Source: Siphonodentalium dalli (Eukaryota; Mollusca; Scaphopoda; Gadilida; Siphonodentaliidae). From it: a stretch of 64,000 nt of DNA. The DNA lies in contig CP136064.1 of assembly GCA_032622095.1 (NCBI GenBank), positions 558,001 through 622,000 of the forward strand, in the 5' to 3' direction. This document shows, piece by piece, positions 11,299 to 25,950 of the stretch; the stretch's first letter is position 1; each line of letters begins with the position of its first letter. The position numbers and the translations under genes are program-made. Below the pieces are notes generated by a model. The model saw nothing but the letters and a program-made list of their open reading frames with translations. It made no database searches and was not told where the DNA came from.

Positions 11299-14200
11299 TT
11301 ACTTATGTCCCTTTAAGTTGAGATACATCTGTTCCTTTAAACATACATTTGCATTCCAACATGAAGATATATATTTTCTGCAGTCATTGTAAATGACAAC
11401 CCGATTCGGATATGGCCAGATTTGACATGGCGCGGTATGGAGAAACATGCGCCAAATTGAAAATATCCAACCGTACTCCACCATGGAACCAGTCTATAGC
11501 AGATACCCCTTAAAGTTGGTGACTGTGTTACTTATGTCCCTTTAAGTTGAGATACATCTGTTCCTTTAAACATACATTTGCATTCCAACATGAAGATATA
11601 TATTTTCTGCAGTCATTGTAAATGACAACCCGATTCGGATATGGCCAGATTTGACATGGCGCGGTATGGAGAAACAAGCGCCAAATTGAAAATATCCAAC
11701 CGTATTCCACCATGGAACCAGTCTATAGCAGATACCCCTTAAAGTTGGTGACTGTGTTACTTATGTCCCTTTAAGTTGAGATACATCTGTTTCTTTAACA
11801 TACATTTGCATTCCACCATGAAGATATAAATCTTCTGCAGTCATTGTAATTGACAACCCGATTCGGATAGGGCCAGATTTGACATGACGCGGTATGGAGA
11901 AACATGCGCCAAATTGAAAATATCCAACCGTACTCCACCATGGAACCAGTCTATATCAGACACCCCTTTAAGTTGGTGACTGTGTTACTTATGTCCCTTT
12001 AAGTTGAGATACATCTGTTCCTTTAAACATACATTTGCATTCCAACATGAAGATATATATTTTCTGCAGTCATTGTAAATGACAACCCGATTCGGATATG
12101 GCCAGATTTGACATGGCGCAGTATGGAGAAACATGCGCCAAATTGAAAATATCCAACCGTACTCCACCATGGAACCAGTCTATAGCAGATACCCCTTTAA
12201 GTTGGTGACTGTGTTACTTATGTCCCTTTAAGTTGAGATACATCTGTTCCTTTAAACATACATTTGCATTCCAACATGAAGATATATATTTTCTGCAGTC
12301 ATTGTAAATGACAACCCGATTCGGATATGGCCAGATTTGACATGGCGCGGTATGGAGAAACATGCGCCAAATTGAAAATATCCAACCGTACTCCACCATG
12401 GAACCAGTCTATAGCAGATACCCCTTTAAGTTGGTGACTGTGTTACTTATGTCCCTTTAAGTTGAGATACATCTGTTCCTTTAAACATACATTTGCTTTC
12501 CAACATGAAGATATTTATTTTCTGTAGTCATTGTAAATGACAACCCGATTCGGATATGGCCAGATTTGACATGGCGCGGTATGGAAAAACATGCGCCAAA
12601 TTGAAAATATCCAACCGTACTCCACCATGGAACCAGTCTATAGCAGATACCCCTTAAAGTTGGTGACTGTGTTACTTATGTCCCTTTAAGTTGAGATACA
12701 TCTGTTCCTTTAAACATACATTTGCATTCCAACATGAAGATATATATTTTCTGCAGTCATTGTAAATGACAACCCGATTCGGATATGGCCAGATTTGACA
12801 TGGCGCGGTATGGAGAAACATGCGCCAAATTGAAAATATCCAACCGTACTCCACCATGGAACCAGTCTATAGCAGATACCCCTTAAAGTTGGTGACTGTG
12901 TTACTTATGTCCCTTTAAGTTGAGATACATCTGTTCCTTTAAACATACATTTGCATTCCAACATGAAGATATATATTTTCTGCAGTCATTGTAAATGACA
13001 ACCCGATTCGGATATGGCCAGATTTGACATGGCGCGGTATGGAAAAACATGCGCCAAATTGAAAATATCCAACCGTACTCCACCATGGAACCAGTCTATA
13101 GCAGATACCCCTTAAAGTTGGTGACTGTGTTACTTATGTCCCTTTAAGTTGAGATACATCTGTTCCTTTAAACATACATTTGCATTCCAACATGAAGATA
13201 TATATTTTCTGCAGTCATTGTAAATGACAACCCGATTCGGATATGGCCAGATTTGACATGGCGCGGTATGGAGAAACATGCGCCAAATTGAAAATATCCA
13301 ACCGTACTCCACCATGGAACCAGTCTATAGCAGATACCCCTTAAAGTTGGTGACTGTGTTACTTATGTCCCTTTAAGTTGAGATACATCTGTTCCTTTAA
13401 ACATACATTTGCATTCCAACATGAAGATATATATTTTCTGCAGTCATTGTAAATGACAACCCGATTCGGATATGGCCAGATTTGACATGGCGCGGTATGG
13501 AGAAACATGCGCCAAATTGAAAATATCCAACCGTACTCCACCATGGAACCAGTCTATAGCAGATACCCCTTTAAGTTGGTGACTGTGTTACTTATGTCCC
13601 TTTAAGTTGAGATACATCTGTTCCTTTAAACATACATTTGCTTTCCAACATGAAGATATTTATTTTCTGTAGTCATTGTAAATGACAACCCGATTCGGAT
13701 ATGGCCAGATTTGACATGGCGCGGTATGGAAAAACATGCGCCAAATTGAAAATATCCAACCGTACTCCACCATGGAACCAGTCTATAGCAGATACCCCTT
13801 AAAGTTGGTGACTGTGTTACTTATGTCCCTTTAAGTTGAGATACATCTGTTCCTTTAAACATACATTTGCATTCCAACATGAAGATATATATTTTCTGCA
13901 GTCATTGTAAATGACAACCCGATTCGGATATGGCCAGATTTGACATGGCGCGGTATGGAGAAACATGCGCCAAATTGAAAATATCCAACCGTACTCCACC
14001 ATGGAACCAGTCTATAGCAGATACCCCTTAAAGTTGGTGACTGTGTTACTTATGTCCCTTTAAGTTGAGATACATCTGTTCCTTTAAACATACATTTGCA
14101 TTCCAACATGAAGATATATATTTTCTGCAGTCATTGTAAATGACAACCCGATTCGGATATGGCCAGATTTGACATGGCGCGGTATGGAGAAACAAGCGCC

Positions 14201-14731
14201 AAATTGAAAATATCCAACCGTATTCCACCATGGAACCAGTCTATAGCAGATACCCCTTAAAGTTGGTGACTGTGTTACTTATGTCCCTTTAAGTTGAGAT
14301 ACATCTGTTTCTTTAACATACATTTGCATTCCACCATGAAGATATAAATCTTCTGCAGTCATTGTAATTGACAACCCGATTCGGATAGGGCCAGATTTGA
14401 CATGACGCGGTATGGAGAAACATGCGCCAAATTGAAAATATCCAACCGTACTCCACCATGGAACCAGTCTATATCAGACACCCCTTTAAGTTGGTGACTG
14501 TGTTACTTATGTCCCTTTAAGTTGAGATACATCTGTTCCTTTAAACATACATTTGCATTCCACCATGAAGATATATATTTTCTGCAGTCATTGTAAATGA
14601 CAACCCGATTCGGATATGGCCAGATTTGACATGGCGCGGTATGGAGAAACATGCGCCAAATTGAAAATATCCAACCGTACTCCACCATGGAACCAGTCTA
14701 TAGCAGATACCCCTTTAAGTTGGTGACTGTG
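11299..14731 (+). repeat. A-rich block, copy 1 (15 monomers)
   Basis: A, A (caagcgcc), A 228 bp (11757, ataaatcttctgcag), A, A, B (12443), A, A (12901, with a B-like ggaaaaac end), A, A, B (13588), A, A (caagcgcc), A 228 bp (14275), A. The group from A to caagcgcc to 228 bp occurs twice inside the block. Confidence 0.88.
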
Positions 14732-15418
14732 TTGCTTATGTCCCTTTAAGTTGAGATACATCTGTTCCTTTAAACATACATTTGCATTCCAACATGAAGA
14801 TATTTATTTTCTGTAGTCATTGTAAATGACAACCCGATTCGGATATGGCCAGATTTGACATGGCGCGGTATGGAGAAACATGCGCCAAATTGAAAATATC
14901 CAACCGTACTCCACCATGGAACCAGTCTATAGCAGATACCCCTTAAAGTTGGTGACTGTGTTACTTATGTCCCTTTAAGTTGAGATACATCTGTTCCTTT
15001 AAACATACATTTGCATTCCAACATGAAGATATTTATTTTCTGTAGTCATTGTAAATGACAACCCGATTCGGATATGGCCAGATTTGACAAGGCGCGGTAT
15101 GGAGAAACATGCGCCAAATTGAAAATATCCAACAGTACTCCACCATGGAACCAGTCTATAGCAGATACCCCTTAAAGTTGGTGACTGTGTTACTTATGTC
15201 CCTTTAAGTTGAGATACATCTGTTCCTTTAAACATACATTTGCATTCCAACATGAAGATATTTAATTTCTGTAGTCATTGTAAATGACAACCCGATTCGG
15301 ATATGGCCAGATTTGACATGGCGCGGTATGGAGAAACATGCGCCAAGTAGAAAATATCCAACCGTACTCCACCATGGAACCAGTCTATAGCAGATACCCC
15401 TTAAAGTTGGTGACTGTG
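14732..15418 (+). repeat. B run, three monomers
   Basis: 14732 gttgcttatg, 14961 gacaaggcg, 15190 tttaatttc with ccaagtag. The same three start the B run at 18,852. Confidence 0.88.
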
Positions 15419-18400
15419 TTACTTATGTCCCTTTAAGTTGAGATACATCTGTTCCTTTAAACATACATTTGCATTCCAACATGAAGATATATATTTTCTG
15501 CAGTCATTGTAAATGACAACCCGATTCGGATATGGCCAGATTTGACATGGCGCGGTATGGAGAAACATGCGCCAAATTGAAAATATCCAACCGTACTCCA
15601 CCATGGAACCAGTCTATAGCAGATACCCCTTAAAGTTGGTGACTGTGTTACTTATGTCCCTTTAAGTTGAGATACATCTGTTCCTTTAAACATACATTTG
15701 CATTCCAACATGAAGATATATATTTTCTGCAGTCATTGTAAATGACAACCCGATTCGGATATGGCCAGATTTGACATGGCGCGGTATGGAGAAACAAGCG
15801 CCAAATTGAAAATATCCAACCGTATTCCACCATGGAACCAGTCTATAGCAGATACCCCTTAAAGTTGGTGACTGTGTTACTTATGTCCCTTTAAGTTGAG
15901 ATACATCTGTTTCTTTAACATACATTTGCATTCCACCATGAAGATATAAATCTTCTGCAGTCATTGTAATTGACAACCCGATTCGGATAGGGCCAGATTT
16001 GACATGACGCGGTATGGAGAAACATGCGCCAAATTGAAAATATCCAACCGTACTCCACCATGGAACCAGTCTATATCAGACACCCCTTTAAGTTGGTGAC
16101 TGTGTTACTTATGTCCCTTTAAGTTGAGATACATCTGTTCCTTTAAACATACATTTGCATTCCAACATGAAGATATATATTTTCTGCAGTCATTGTAAAT
16201 GACAACCCGATTCGGATATGGCCAGATTTGACATGGCGCAGTATGGAGAAACATGCGCCAAATTGAAAATATCCAACCGTACTCCACCATGGAACCAGTC
16301 TATAGCAGATACCCCTTTAAGTTGGTGACTGTGTTACTTATGTCCCTTTAAGTTGAGATACATCTGTTCCTTTAAACATACATTTGCATTCCAACATGAA
16401 GATATATATTTTCTGCAGTCATTGTAAATGACAACCCGATTCGGATATGGCCAGATTTGACATGGCGCGGTATGGAGAAACATGCGCCAAATTGAAAATA
16501 TCCAACCGTACTCCACCATGGAACCAGTCTATAGCAGATACCCCTTTAAGTTGGTGACTGTGTTACTTATGTCCCTTTAAGTTGAGATACATCTGTTCCT
16601 TTAAACATACATTTGCTTTCCAACATGAAGATATTTATTTTCTGTAGTCATTGTAAATGACAACCCGATTCGGATATGGCCAGATTTGACATGGCGCGGT
16701 ATGGAAAAACATGCGCCAAATTGAAAATATCCAACCGTACTCCACCATGGAACCAGTCTATAGCAGATACCCCTTAAAGTTGGTGACTGTGTTACTTATG
16801 TCCCTTTAAGTTGAGATACATCTGTTCCTTTAAACATACATTTGCATTCCAACATGAAGATATATATTTTCTGCAGTCATTGTAAATGACAACCCGATTC
16901 GGATATGGCCAGATTTGACATGGCGCGGTATGGAGAAACATGCGCCAAATTGAAAATATCCAACCGTACTCCACCATGGAACCAGTCTATAGCAGATACC
17001 CCTTAAAGTTGGTGACTGTGTTACTTATGTCCCTTTAAGTTGAGATACATCTGTTCCTTTAAACATACATTTGCATTCCAACATGAAGATATATATTTTC
17101 TGCAGTCATTGTAAATGACAACCCGATTCGGATATGGCCAGATTTGACATGGCGCGGTATGGAAAAACATGCGCCAAATTGAAAATATCCAACCGTACTC
17201 CACCATGGAACCAGTCTATAGCAGATACCCCTTAAAGTTGGTGACTGTGTTACTTATGTCCCTTTAAGTTGAGATACATCTGTTCCTTTAAACATACATT
17301 TGCATTCCAACATGAAGATATATATTTTCTGCAGTCATTGTAAATGACAACCCGATTCGGATATGGCCAGATTTGACATGGCGCGGTATGGAGAAACATG
17401 CGCCAAATTGAAAATATCCAACCGTACTCCACCATGGAACCAGTCTATAGCAGATACCCCTTAAAGTTGGTGACTGTGTTACTTATGTCCCTTTAAGTTG
17501 AGATACATCTGTTCCTTTAAACATACATTTGCATTCCAACATGAAGATATATATTTTCTGCAGTCATTGTAAATGACAACCCGATTCGGATATGGCCAGA
17601 TTTGACATGGCGCGGTATGGAGAAACATGCGCCAAATTGAAAATATCCAACCGTACTCCACCATGGAACCAGTCTATAGCAGATACCCCTTTAAGTTGGT
17701 GACTGTGTTACTTATGTCCCTTTAAGTTGAGATACATCTGTTCCTTTAAACATACATTTGCTTTCCAACATGAAGATATTTATTTTCTGTAGTCATTGTA
17801 AATGACAACCCGATTCGGATATGGCCAGATTTGACATGGCGCGGTATGGAAAAACATGCGCCAAATTGAAAATATCCAACCGTACTCCACCATGGAACCA
17901 GTCTATAGCAGATACCCCTTAAAGTTGGTGACTGTGTTACTTATGTCCCTTTAAGTTGAGATACATCTGTTCCTTTAAACATACATTTGCATTCCAACAT
18001 GAAGATATATATTTTCTGCAGTCATTGTAAATGACAACCCGATTCGGATATGGCCAGATTTGACATGGCGCGGTATGGAGAAACATGCGCCAAATTGAAA
18101 ATATCCAACCGTACTCCACCATGGAACCAGTCTATAGCAGATACCCCTTAAAGTTGGTGACTGTGTTACTTATGTCCCTTTAAGTTGAGATACATCTGTT
18201 CCTTTAAACATACATTTGCATTCCAACATGAAGATATATATTTTCTGCAGTCATTGTAAATGACAACCCGATTCGGATATGGCCAGATTTGACATGGCGC
18301 GGTATGGAGAAACAAGCGCCAAATTGAAAATATCCAACCGTATTCCACCATGGAACCAGTCTATAGCAGATACCCCTTAAAGTTGGTGACTGTGTTACTT

Positions 18401-18851
18401 ATGTCCCTTTAAGTTGAGATACATCTGTTTCTTTAACATACATTTGCATTCCACCATGAAGATATAAATCTTCTGCAGTCATTGTAATTGACAACCCGAT
18501 TCGGATAGGGCCAGATTTGACATGACGCGGTATGGAGAAACATGCGCCAAATTGAAAATATCCAACCGTACTCCACCATGGAACCAGTCTATATCAGACA
18601 CCCCTTTAAGTTGGTGACTGTGTTACTTATGTCCCTTTAAGTTGAGATACATCTGTTCCTTTAAACATACATTTGCATTCCACCATGAAGATATATATTT
18701 TCTGCAGTCATTGTAAATGACAACCCGATTCGGATATGGCCAGATTTGACATGGCGCGGTATGGAGAAACATGCGCCAAATTGAAAATATCCAACCGTAC
18801 TCCACCATGGAACCAGTCTATAGCAGATACCCCTTTAAGTTGGTGACTGTG
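15419..18851 (+). repeat. A-rich block, copy 2 (15 monomers)
   Basis: The monomer order and private variants of 11,299-14,731 repeat at a constant offset of 4,120 bp. This includes both 228-bp copies (15877 and 18395), the ggaaaaac-ended A at 17021, and B copies at 16563 and 17708. Confidence 0.9.
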
Positions 18852-20225
18852 TTGCTTATGTCCCTTTAAGTTGAGATACATCTGTTCCTTTAAACATACA
18901 TTTGCATTCCAACATGAAGATATTTATTTTCTGTAGTCATTGTAAATGACAACCCGATTCGGATATGGCCAGATTTGACATGGCGCGGTATGGAGAAACA
19001 TGCGCCAAATTGAAAATATCCAACCGTACTCCACCATGGAACCAGTCTATAGCAGATACCCCTTAAAGTTGGTGACTGTGTTACTTATGTCCCTTTAAGT
19101 TGAGATACATCTGTTCCTTTAAACATACATTTGCATTCCAACATGAAGATATTTATTTTCTGTAGTCATTGTAAATGACAACCCGATTCGGATATGGCCA
19201 GATTTGACAAGGCGCGGTATGGAGAAACATGCGCCAAATTGAAAATATCCAACAGTACTCCACCATGGAACCAGTCTATAGCAGATACCCCTTAAAGTTG
19301 GTGACTGTGTTACTTATGTCCCTTTAAGTTGAGATACATCTGTTCCTTTAAACATACATTTGCATTCCAACATGAAGATATTTAATTTCTGTAGTCATTG
19401 TAAATGACAACCCGATTCGGATATGGCCAGATTTGACATGGCGCGGTATGGAGAAACATGCGCCAAGTAGAAAATATCCAACCGTACTCCACCATGGAAC
19501 CAGTCTATAGCAGATACCCCTTAAAGTTGGTGACTGTGTTACTTATGTCCCTTTAAGTTGAGATACATCTGTTCCTCTAAACATACATTTGCATTCCAAC
19601 ATGAAGATACTTATTTTCTGTAGTCATTGTAAATGACAACCCGATTCGGATATGGCCAGATTTGACATGGCGCGGTATGGAGAAACATGCGCCAAATAGA
19701 AAATATCCAACCGTACTCCACCATGGAACCAGTCTAAATCAGACACCTCTTTAAGTTGGTGACTGTGTTACTTATGTTCCTTTAAGTTGAGATACATCTG
19801 TTCCTTTAAACATACATTTGCATTCCAACATGAAGATATTTATTTTCTGTAGTCATTGTAAATGACAACCCGATTCGGATATGGCCAGATTTGACATGGC
19901 GCGGTATGGAGAAACATGCGCAAAATTGAAAATATCCAACCGTACTCCACCATGTAACCAGTCTATAGCAGATACCCCTTAAAGTTGGTGACTGTGTTAC
20001 TTATGTCCCTTTAAGTTGAGATACATCTGTTTCTTTAAACATACATTTGCATTCCAACATGAAGATATTTATTTTCTGTAGTCATTGTAAATGACAACCC
20101 GATTCGGATATGGCCAGATTTGACATGACGCGGTAGGGAAAAACATGCGCCAAATTGAAAATATCCAACAGTAATCCACCATGGAACCAGTCTATAGCAG
20201 ATACCCCTTAAAGTTGGTGACGGTG
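18852..20225 (+). repeat. B run, six monomers
   Basis: gttgc, gacaagg, tttaattt/ccaagtag, cctctaaac with gatacttatt, gcgcaaaattg/ccatgtaacc, and tgacgcggtagggaaaaac. The order is as in 6,490-7,863, but with gatacttatt in place of gataattatt. Confidence 0.88.
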
Positions 20226-21141
20226 TTACTTATGTCCCTTTAAGTTGAGATACATCTGTTCCTTTAAACATACATTTTCATTCCACCATGAAGATATATA
20301 TTTTCTGCATTCATTGTAAATGACAACCCGATTCGGATATGGCCAGATTTGACATGGCACGGTATGGAGAAACATGCGCCAAATTGAAAATATCCAACAG
20401 TACTCCACCATGGAACCAGTCTATAGCAGATACCCCTTAAAGTTGGTGACTGTGTTACTTATGTCCCTTTAAGTTGAGATACATCTGTTCCTTTAAACAT
20501 ACATTTGCATTCCACCATGAAGATATAAATTTTCTGCAGTCATTGTAAATGACAACCCGATTCGGATATGGCCAGATTTGACATGGCGCGGTATGGAGAA
20601 ACATGCGCCAAGTAGAAAATATCCAACCGTACTCCACCATGGAACCATTCTAAATCAGACACCTCTTTAAGTTGGTGACTGTGTTACTTATGTCCCTTTA
20701 AGTTGAGATACATGTGTTCCTTTAAACATACATTTGCATTCCAACATGAAGATATATATTTTCTGCAGTCATTGTAAATGACAACCCGATTCGGATATGG
20801 CCAGATTTGACATGGCGCAGTATGGAGAAACATGCGCCAAATTGAAAATATCCAACCGTACTCCACCATGGAACCAGTCTATAGCAGATACCCCTTTAAG
20901 TTGGTGACTGTGTTACTTATGTCCCTTTAAGTTGAGATACATCTGTTCCTTTAAACATACATTTGCATTCCAACATGAAGATATATATTTTCTGCAGTCA
21001 TTGTAAATGACAACCCGATTCGGATATGGCCAGATTTGACATGGCGCGGTATGGAGAAACATGCGCCAAATTGAAAATATCCAACCGTACTCCACCATGG
21101 AACCAGTCTATAGCAGATACCCCTTTAAGTTGGTGACTGTG
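20226..21141 (+). repeat. C-T-A-A cassette 5
   Basis: C 20226 (ctgcattc, gcacgg), T 20455, A 20684 (gcagtatgg and a private catgtgttcc), A 20913. Confidence 0.88.
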
Positions 21142-23431
21142 TTACTTATGTCCCTTTAAGTTGAGATACATCTGTTCCTTTAAACATACATTTGCTTTCC
21201 AACATGAAGATATTTATTTTCTGTAGTCATTGTAAATGACAACCCGATTCGGATATGGCCAGATTTGACATGGCGCGGTATGGAAAAACATGCGCCAAAT
21301 TGAAAATATCCAACCGTACTCCACCATGGAACCAGTCTATAGCAGATACCCCTTAAAGTTGGTGACTGTGTTACTTATGTCCCTTTAAGTTGAGATACAT
21401 CTGTTCCTTTAAACATACATTTGCATTCCAACATGAAGATATTTATTTTCTGTAGTCATTGTAAATGACAACCCGATTCGGATATGGCCAGATTTGACAT
21501 GGCGCGGTAGGGAGAAACATGCGCCAAATTGAAAATATCCAACAGTACTCCACCATGGAACCAGTCTATAGCAGATACCCCTTAAAGTTGGTGACTGTGT
21601 TACTTATGTTCCTTTAAGTTGAGATACATCTGTTTCTTTAAACATACATTTGCATTCCAACATGAAGATATTTATTTTCTGTAGTCATTGTAAATGACAA
21701 CCCGATTCGGATATGGCCAGATTTGACATGGCACGGTATGGAGAAACATGCGCCAAATAGAAAATATCCAACCGTACTCCACCATGGAACCAGTCTATAG
21801 CAGATACCCCTTAAAGTTGGTGACTGTGTTACTTATGTCCCTTTAAGTTGAGATACATCTGTTTCTTTAAACATACATTTGCATTCCAACATGAAGATAT
21901 TTATTTTCTGTAGTCATTGTAAATGACAACCCGATTCGGATATGGCCAGATTTGACATGGCGCGGTATGGAGAAACATGCGCCAAATAGAAAATATCCAA
22001 CCGTACTCCACCATGGAACCAGTCTATAGCAGATACCCCTTAAAGTTGGTAACTGTGTTACTTATGTCCCTTTAAGTTGAGATACATCTGTTCCTTTAAA
22101 CATACATTTGCATTCCAACATGAAGATATTTATTTTCTGTAGTCATTGTAAATGACAACCCGATTCGGATATGGCCAGATTTGACATGGCGCGGTATGGA
22201 GAAACATGCGCCAAATAGAAAATATCCAACCGTACTCCACCATGGAACCAGTCTAAATCAGACACCTCTTTAAGTTGGTGACTGTGTTACTTATGTTCCT
22301 TTAAGTTGAGATACATCTGTTCCTTTAAACATACATTTGCATTCCAACATGAAGATATTTATTTTCTGTAGTCATTGTAAATGACAACCCGATTCGGATA
22401 TGGCCAGATTTGACATGGCGCGGTATGGAGAAACATGCGCAAAATTGAAAATATCCAACCGTACTCCACCATGTAACCAGTCTATAGCAGATATCCCTTA
22501 AAGTTGGTGACGGTGTTACTTATGTCCCTTTAAGTTGAGATACATCTGTTCCTTTAAACATACATTTGCATTCCAACATGAAGATATTTAATTTCTGTAG
22601 TCATTGTAAATGACAACCCGATTCGGATATGGCCAGATTTGACATGGCGCGGTATGGAGAAACATGCGCCAAGTAGAAAATATCCAACCGTACTCCACCA
22701 TGGAACCAGTCTATAGCAGATACCCCTTAAAGTTGGTGACTGTGTTACTTATGTCCCTTTAAGTTGAGATACATCTGTTCCTCTAAACATACATTTGCAT
22801 TCCAACATGAAGATACTTATTTTCTGTAGTCATTGTAAATGACAACCCGATTCGGATATGGCCAGATTTGACATGGCGCGGTATGGAGAAACATGCGCCA
22901 AATAGAAAATATCCAACCGTACTCCACCATGGAACCAGTCTAAATCAGACACCTCTTTAAGTTGGTGACTGTGTTACTTATGTTCCTTTAAGTTGAGATA
23001 CATCTGTTCCTTTAAACATACATTTGCATTCCAACATGAAGATATTTATTTTCTGTAGTCATTGTAAATGACAACCCGATTCGGATATGGCCAGATTTGA
23101 CATGGCGCGGTATGGAGAAACATGCGCAAAATTGAAAATATCCAACCGTACTCCACCATGTAACCAGTCTATAGCAGATACCCCTTAAAGTTGGTGACTG
23201 TGTTACTTATGTCCCTTTAAGTTGAGATACATCTGTTTCTTTAAACATACATTTGCATTCCAACATGAAGATATTTATTTTCTGTAGTCATTGTAAATGA
23301 CAACCCGATTCGGATATGGCCAGATTTGACATGACGCGGTAGGGAGAAACATGCGCCAAATTGAAAATATCCAACAGTACTCCACCATGGAACCAGTCTA
23401 TAGCAGATACCCCTTAAAGTTGGTGACGGTG
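21142..23431 (+). repeat. B run, ten monomers
   Basis: ctttcc, taggg, gcacgg, tttct, plain, gcgcaaaattg/ccatgtaacc, tttaattt/ccaagtag, cctctaaac/gatactt, gcgcaaaattg, tgacgcggtaggg. Compared with 28,010-30,528 it lacks one taggg copy. Confidence 0.85.
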
Positions 23432-24347
23432 TTACTTATGTCCCTTTAAGTTGAGATACATCTGTTCCTTTAAACATACATTTTCATTCCACCATGAAGA
23501 TATATATTTTCTGCAGTCATTGTAAATGACAACCCGATTCGGATATGGCCAGATTTGACATGGCGCGGTATGGAGAAACATGCGCCAAATTGAAAATATC
23601 CAACAGTACTCCACCATGGAACCAGTCTATAGCAGATACCCCTTAAAGTTGGTGACTGTGTTACTTATGTCCCTTTAAGTTGAGATACATCTGTTCCTTT
23701 AAACATACATTTGCATTCCACCATGAAGATATAAATTTTCTGCAGTCATTGTAAATGACAACCCGATTCGGATATGGCCAGATTTGACATGGCGCGGTAT
23801 GGAGAAACATGCGCCAAGTAGAAAATATCCAACCGTACTCCACCATGGAACCATTCTAAATCAGACACCTCTTTAAGTTGGTGACTGTGTTACTTATGTC
23901 CCTTTAAGTTGAGATACATCTGTTCCTTTAAACATACATTTGCATTCCAACATGAAGATATATATTTTCTGCAGTCATTGTAAATGACAACCCGATTCGG
24001 ATATGGCCAGATTTGACATGGCGCGGTATGGAGAAACATGCGCCAAATTGAAAATATCCAACCGTACTCCACCATGGAACCAGTCTATAGCAGATACCCC
24101 TTTAAGTTGGTGACTGTGTTACTTATGTCCCTTTAAGTTGAGATACATCTGTTCCTTTAAACATACATTTGCATTCCAACATGAAGATATATATTTTCTG
24201 CAGTCATTGTAAATGACAACCCGATTCGGATATGGCCAGATTTGACATGGCGCGGTATGGAGAAACATGCGCCAAATTGAAAATATCCAACCGTACTCCA
24301 CCATGGAACCAGTCTATAGCAGATACCCCTTTAAGTTGGTGACTGTG
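23432..24347 (+). repeat. C-T-A-A cassette 6
   Basis: Monomers at 23432, 23661, 23890 and 24119. The C copy has the plain ctgcagtcatt and ggcgcgg, unlike the ctgcattc form at 20226 and 27094. Confidence 0.88.
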
Positions 24348-25950
24348 TTACTTATGTCCCTTTAAGTTGAGATACATCTGTTCCTTTAAACATACATTTG
24401 CTTTCCAACATGAAGATATTTATTTTCTGTAGTCATTGTAAATGACAACCCGATTCGGATATGGCCAGATTTGACATGGCGCAGTATGGAAAAACATGCG
24501 CCAAATTGAAAATATCCAACCGTACTCCACCATGGAACCAGTCTATAGCAGATACCCCTTAAAGTTGGTGACTGTGTTACTTATGTCCCTTTAAGTTGAG
24601 ATACATCTGTTCCTTTAAACATACATTTGCATTCCAACATGAAGATATTTATTTTCTGTAGTCATTGTAAATGACAACCCGATTCGGATATGGCCAGATT
24701 TGACATGGCGCGGTAGGGAGAAACATGCGCCAAATTGAAAATATCCAACAGTACTCCACCATGGAACCAGTCTATAGCAGATACCCCTTAAAGTTGGTGA
24801 CTGTGTTACTTATGTTCCTTTAAGTTGAGATACATCTGTTTCTTTAAACATACATTTGCATTCCAACATGAAGATATTTATTTTCTGTAGTCATTGTAAA
24901 TGACAACCCGATTCGGATATGGCCAGATTTGACATGGCACGGTATGGAGAAACATGCGCCAAATAGAAAATATCCAACCGTACTCCACCATGGAACCAGT
25001 CTATAGCAGATACCCCTTAAAGTTGGTGACTGTGTTACTTATGTCCCTTTAAGTTGAGATACATCTGTTCCTTTAAACATACATTTGCATTCCAACATGA
25101 AGATATTTATTTTCTGTAGTCATTGTAAATGACAACCCGATTCGGATATGGCCAGATTTGACATGGCGCGGTAGGGAGAAACATGCGCCAAATTGAAAAT
25201 ATCCAACAGTACTCCACCATGGAACCAGTCTATAGCAGATACCCCTTAAAGTTGGTGACTGTGTTACTTATGTCCCTTTAAGTTGAGATACATCTGTTTC
25301 TTTAAACATACATTTGCATTCCAACATGAAGATATTTATTTTCTGTAGTCATTGTAAATGACAACCCGATTCGGATATGGCCAGATTTGACATGGCGCGG
25401 TATGGAGAAACATGCGCCAAATAGAAAATATCCAACCGTACTCCACCATGGAACCAGTCTATAGCAGATACCCCTTAAAGTTGGTAACTGTGTTACTTAT
25501 GTCCCTTTAAGTTGAGATACATCTGTTCCTTTAAACATACATTTGCATTCCAACATGAAGATATTTATTTTCTGTAGTCATTGTAAATGACAACCCGATT
25601 CGGATATGGCCAGATTTGACATGGCGCGGTATGGAGAAACATGCGCCAAATAGAAAATATCCAACCGTACTCCACCATGGAACCAGTCTAAATCAGACAC
25701 CTCTTTAAGTTGGTGACTGTGTTACTTATGTTCCTTTAAGTTGAGATACATCTGTTCCTTTAAACATACATTTGCATTCCAACATGAAGATATTTATTTT
25801 CTGTAGTCATTGTAAATGACAACCCGATTCGGATATGGCCAGATTTGACATGGCGCGGTATGGAGAAACATGCGCAAAATTGAAAATATCCAACCGTACT
25901 CCACCATGTAACCAGTCTATAGCAGATATCCCTTAAAGTTGGTAACGGTG
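24348..25950 (+). repeat. B run, seven monomers
   Basis: ctttcc (with gcagtatggaaaaac), taggg, gcacgg, taggg, tttct, plain, gcgcaaaattg/ccatgtaacc. It matches 3,972-5,574 and 31,445-33,047 in order. Confidence 0.88.

Larger units (their letters stand above)
11250..19490 (+). repeat. 18-monomer tandem duplication (2 x 4,120 bp)
   Basis: About 11,250-15,370 and 15,371-19,490 match at 4,120 bp (18 x 229 minus 2, since each copy holds two 228-bp monomers). The left edge is where 11,226 reads ccaaattg but 15,344 ccaagtag; the right edge is where 15,419 is A but 19,539 is B. Confidence 0.92.
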
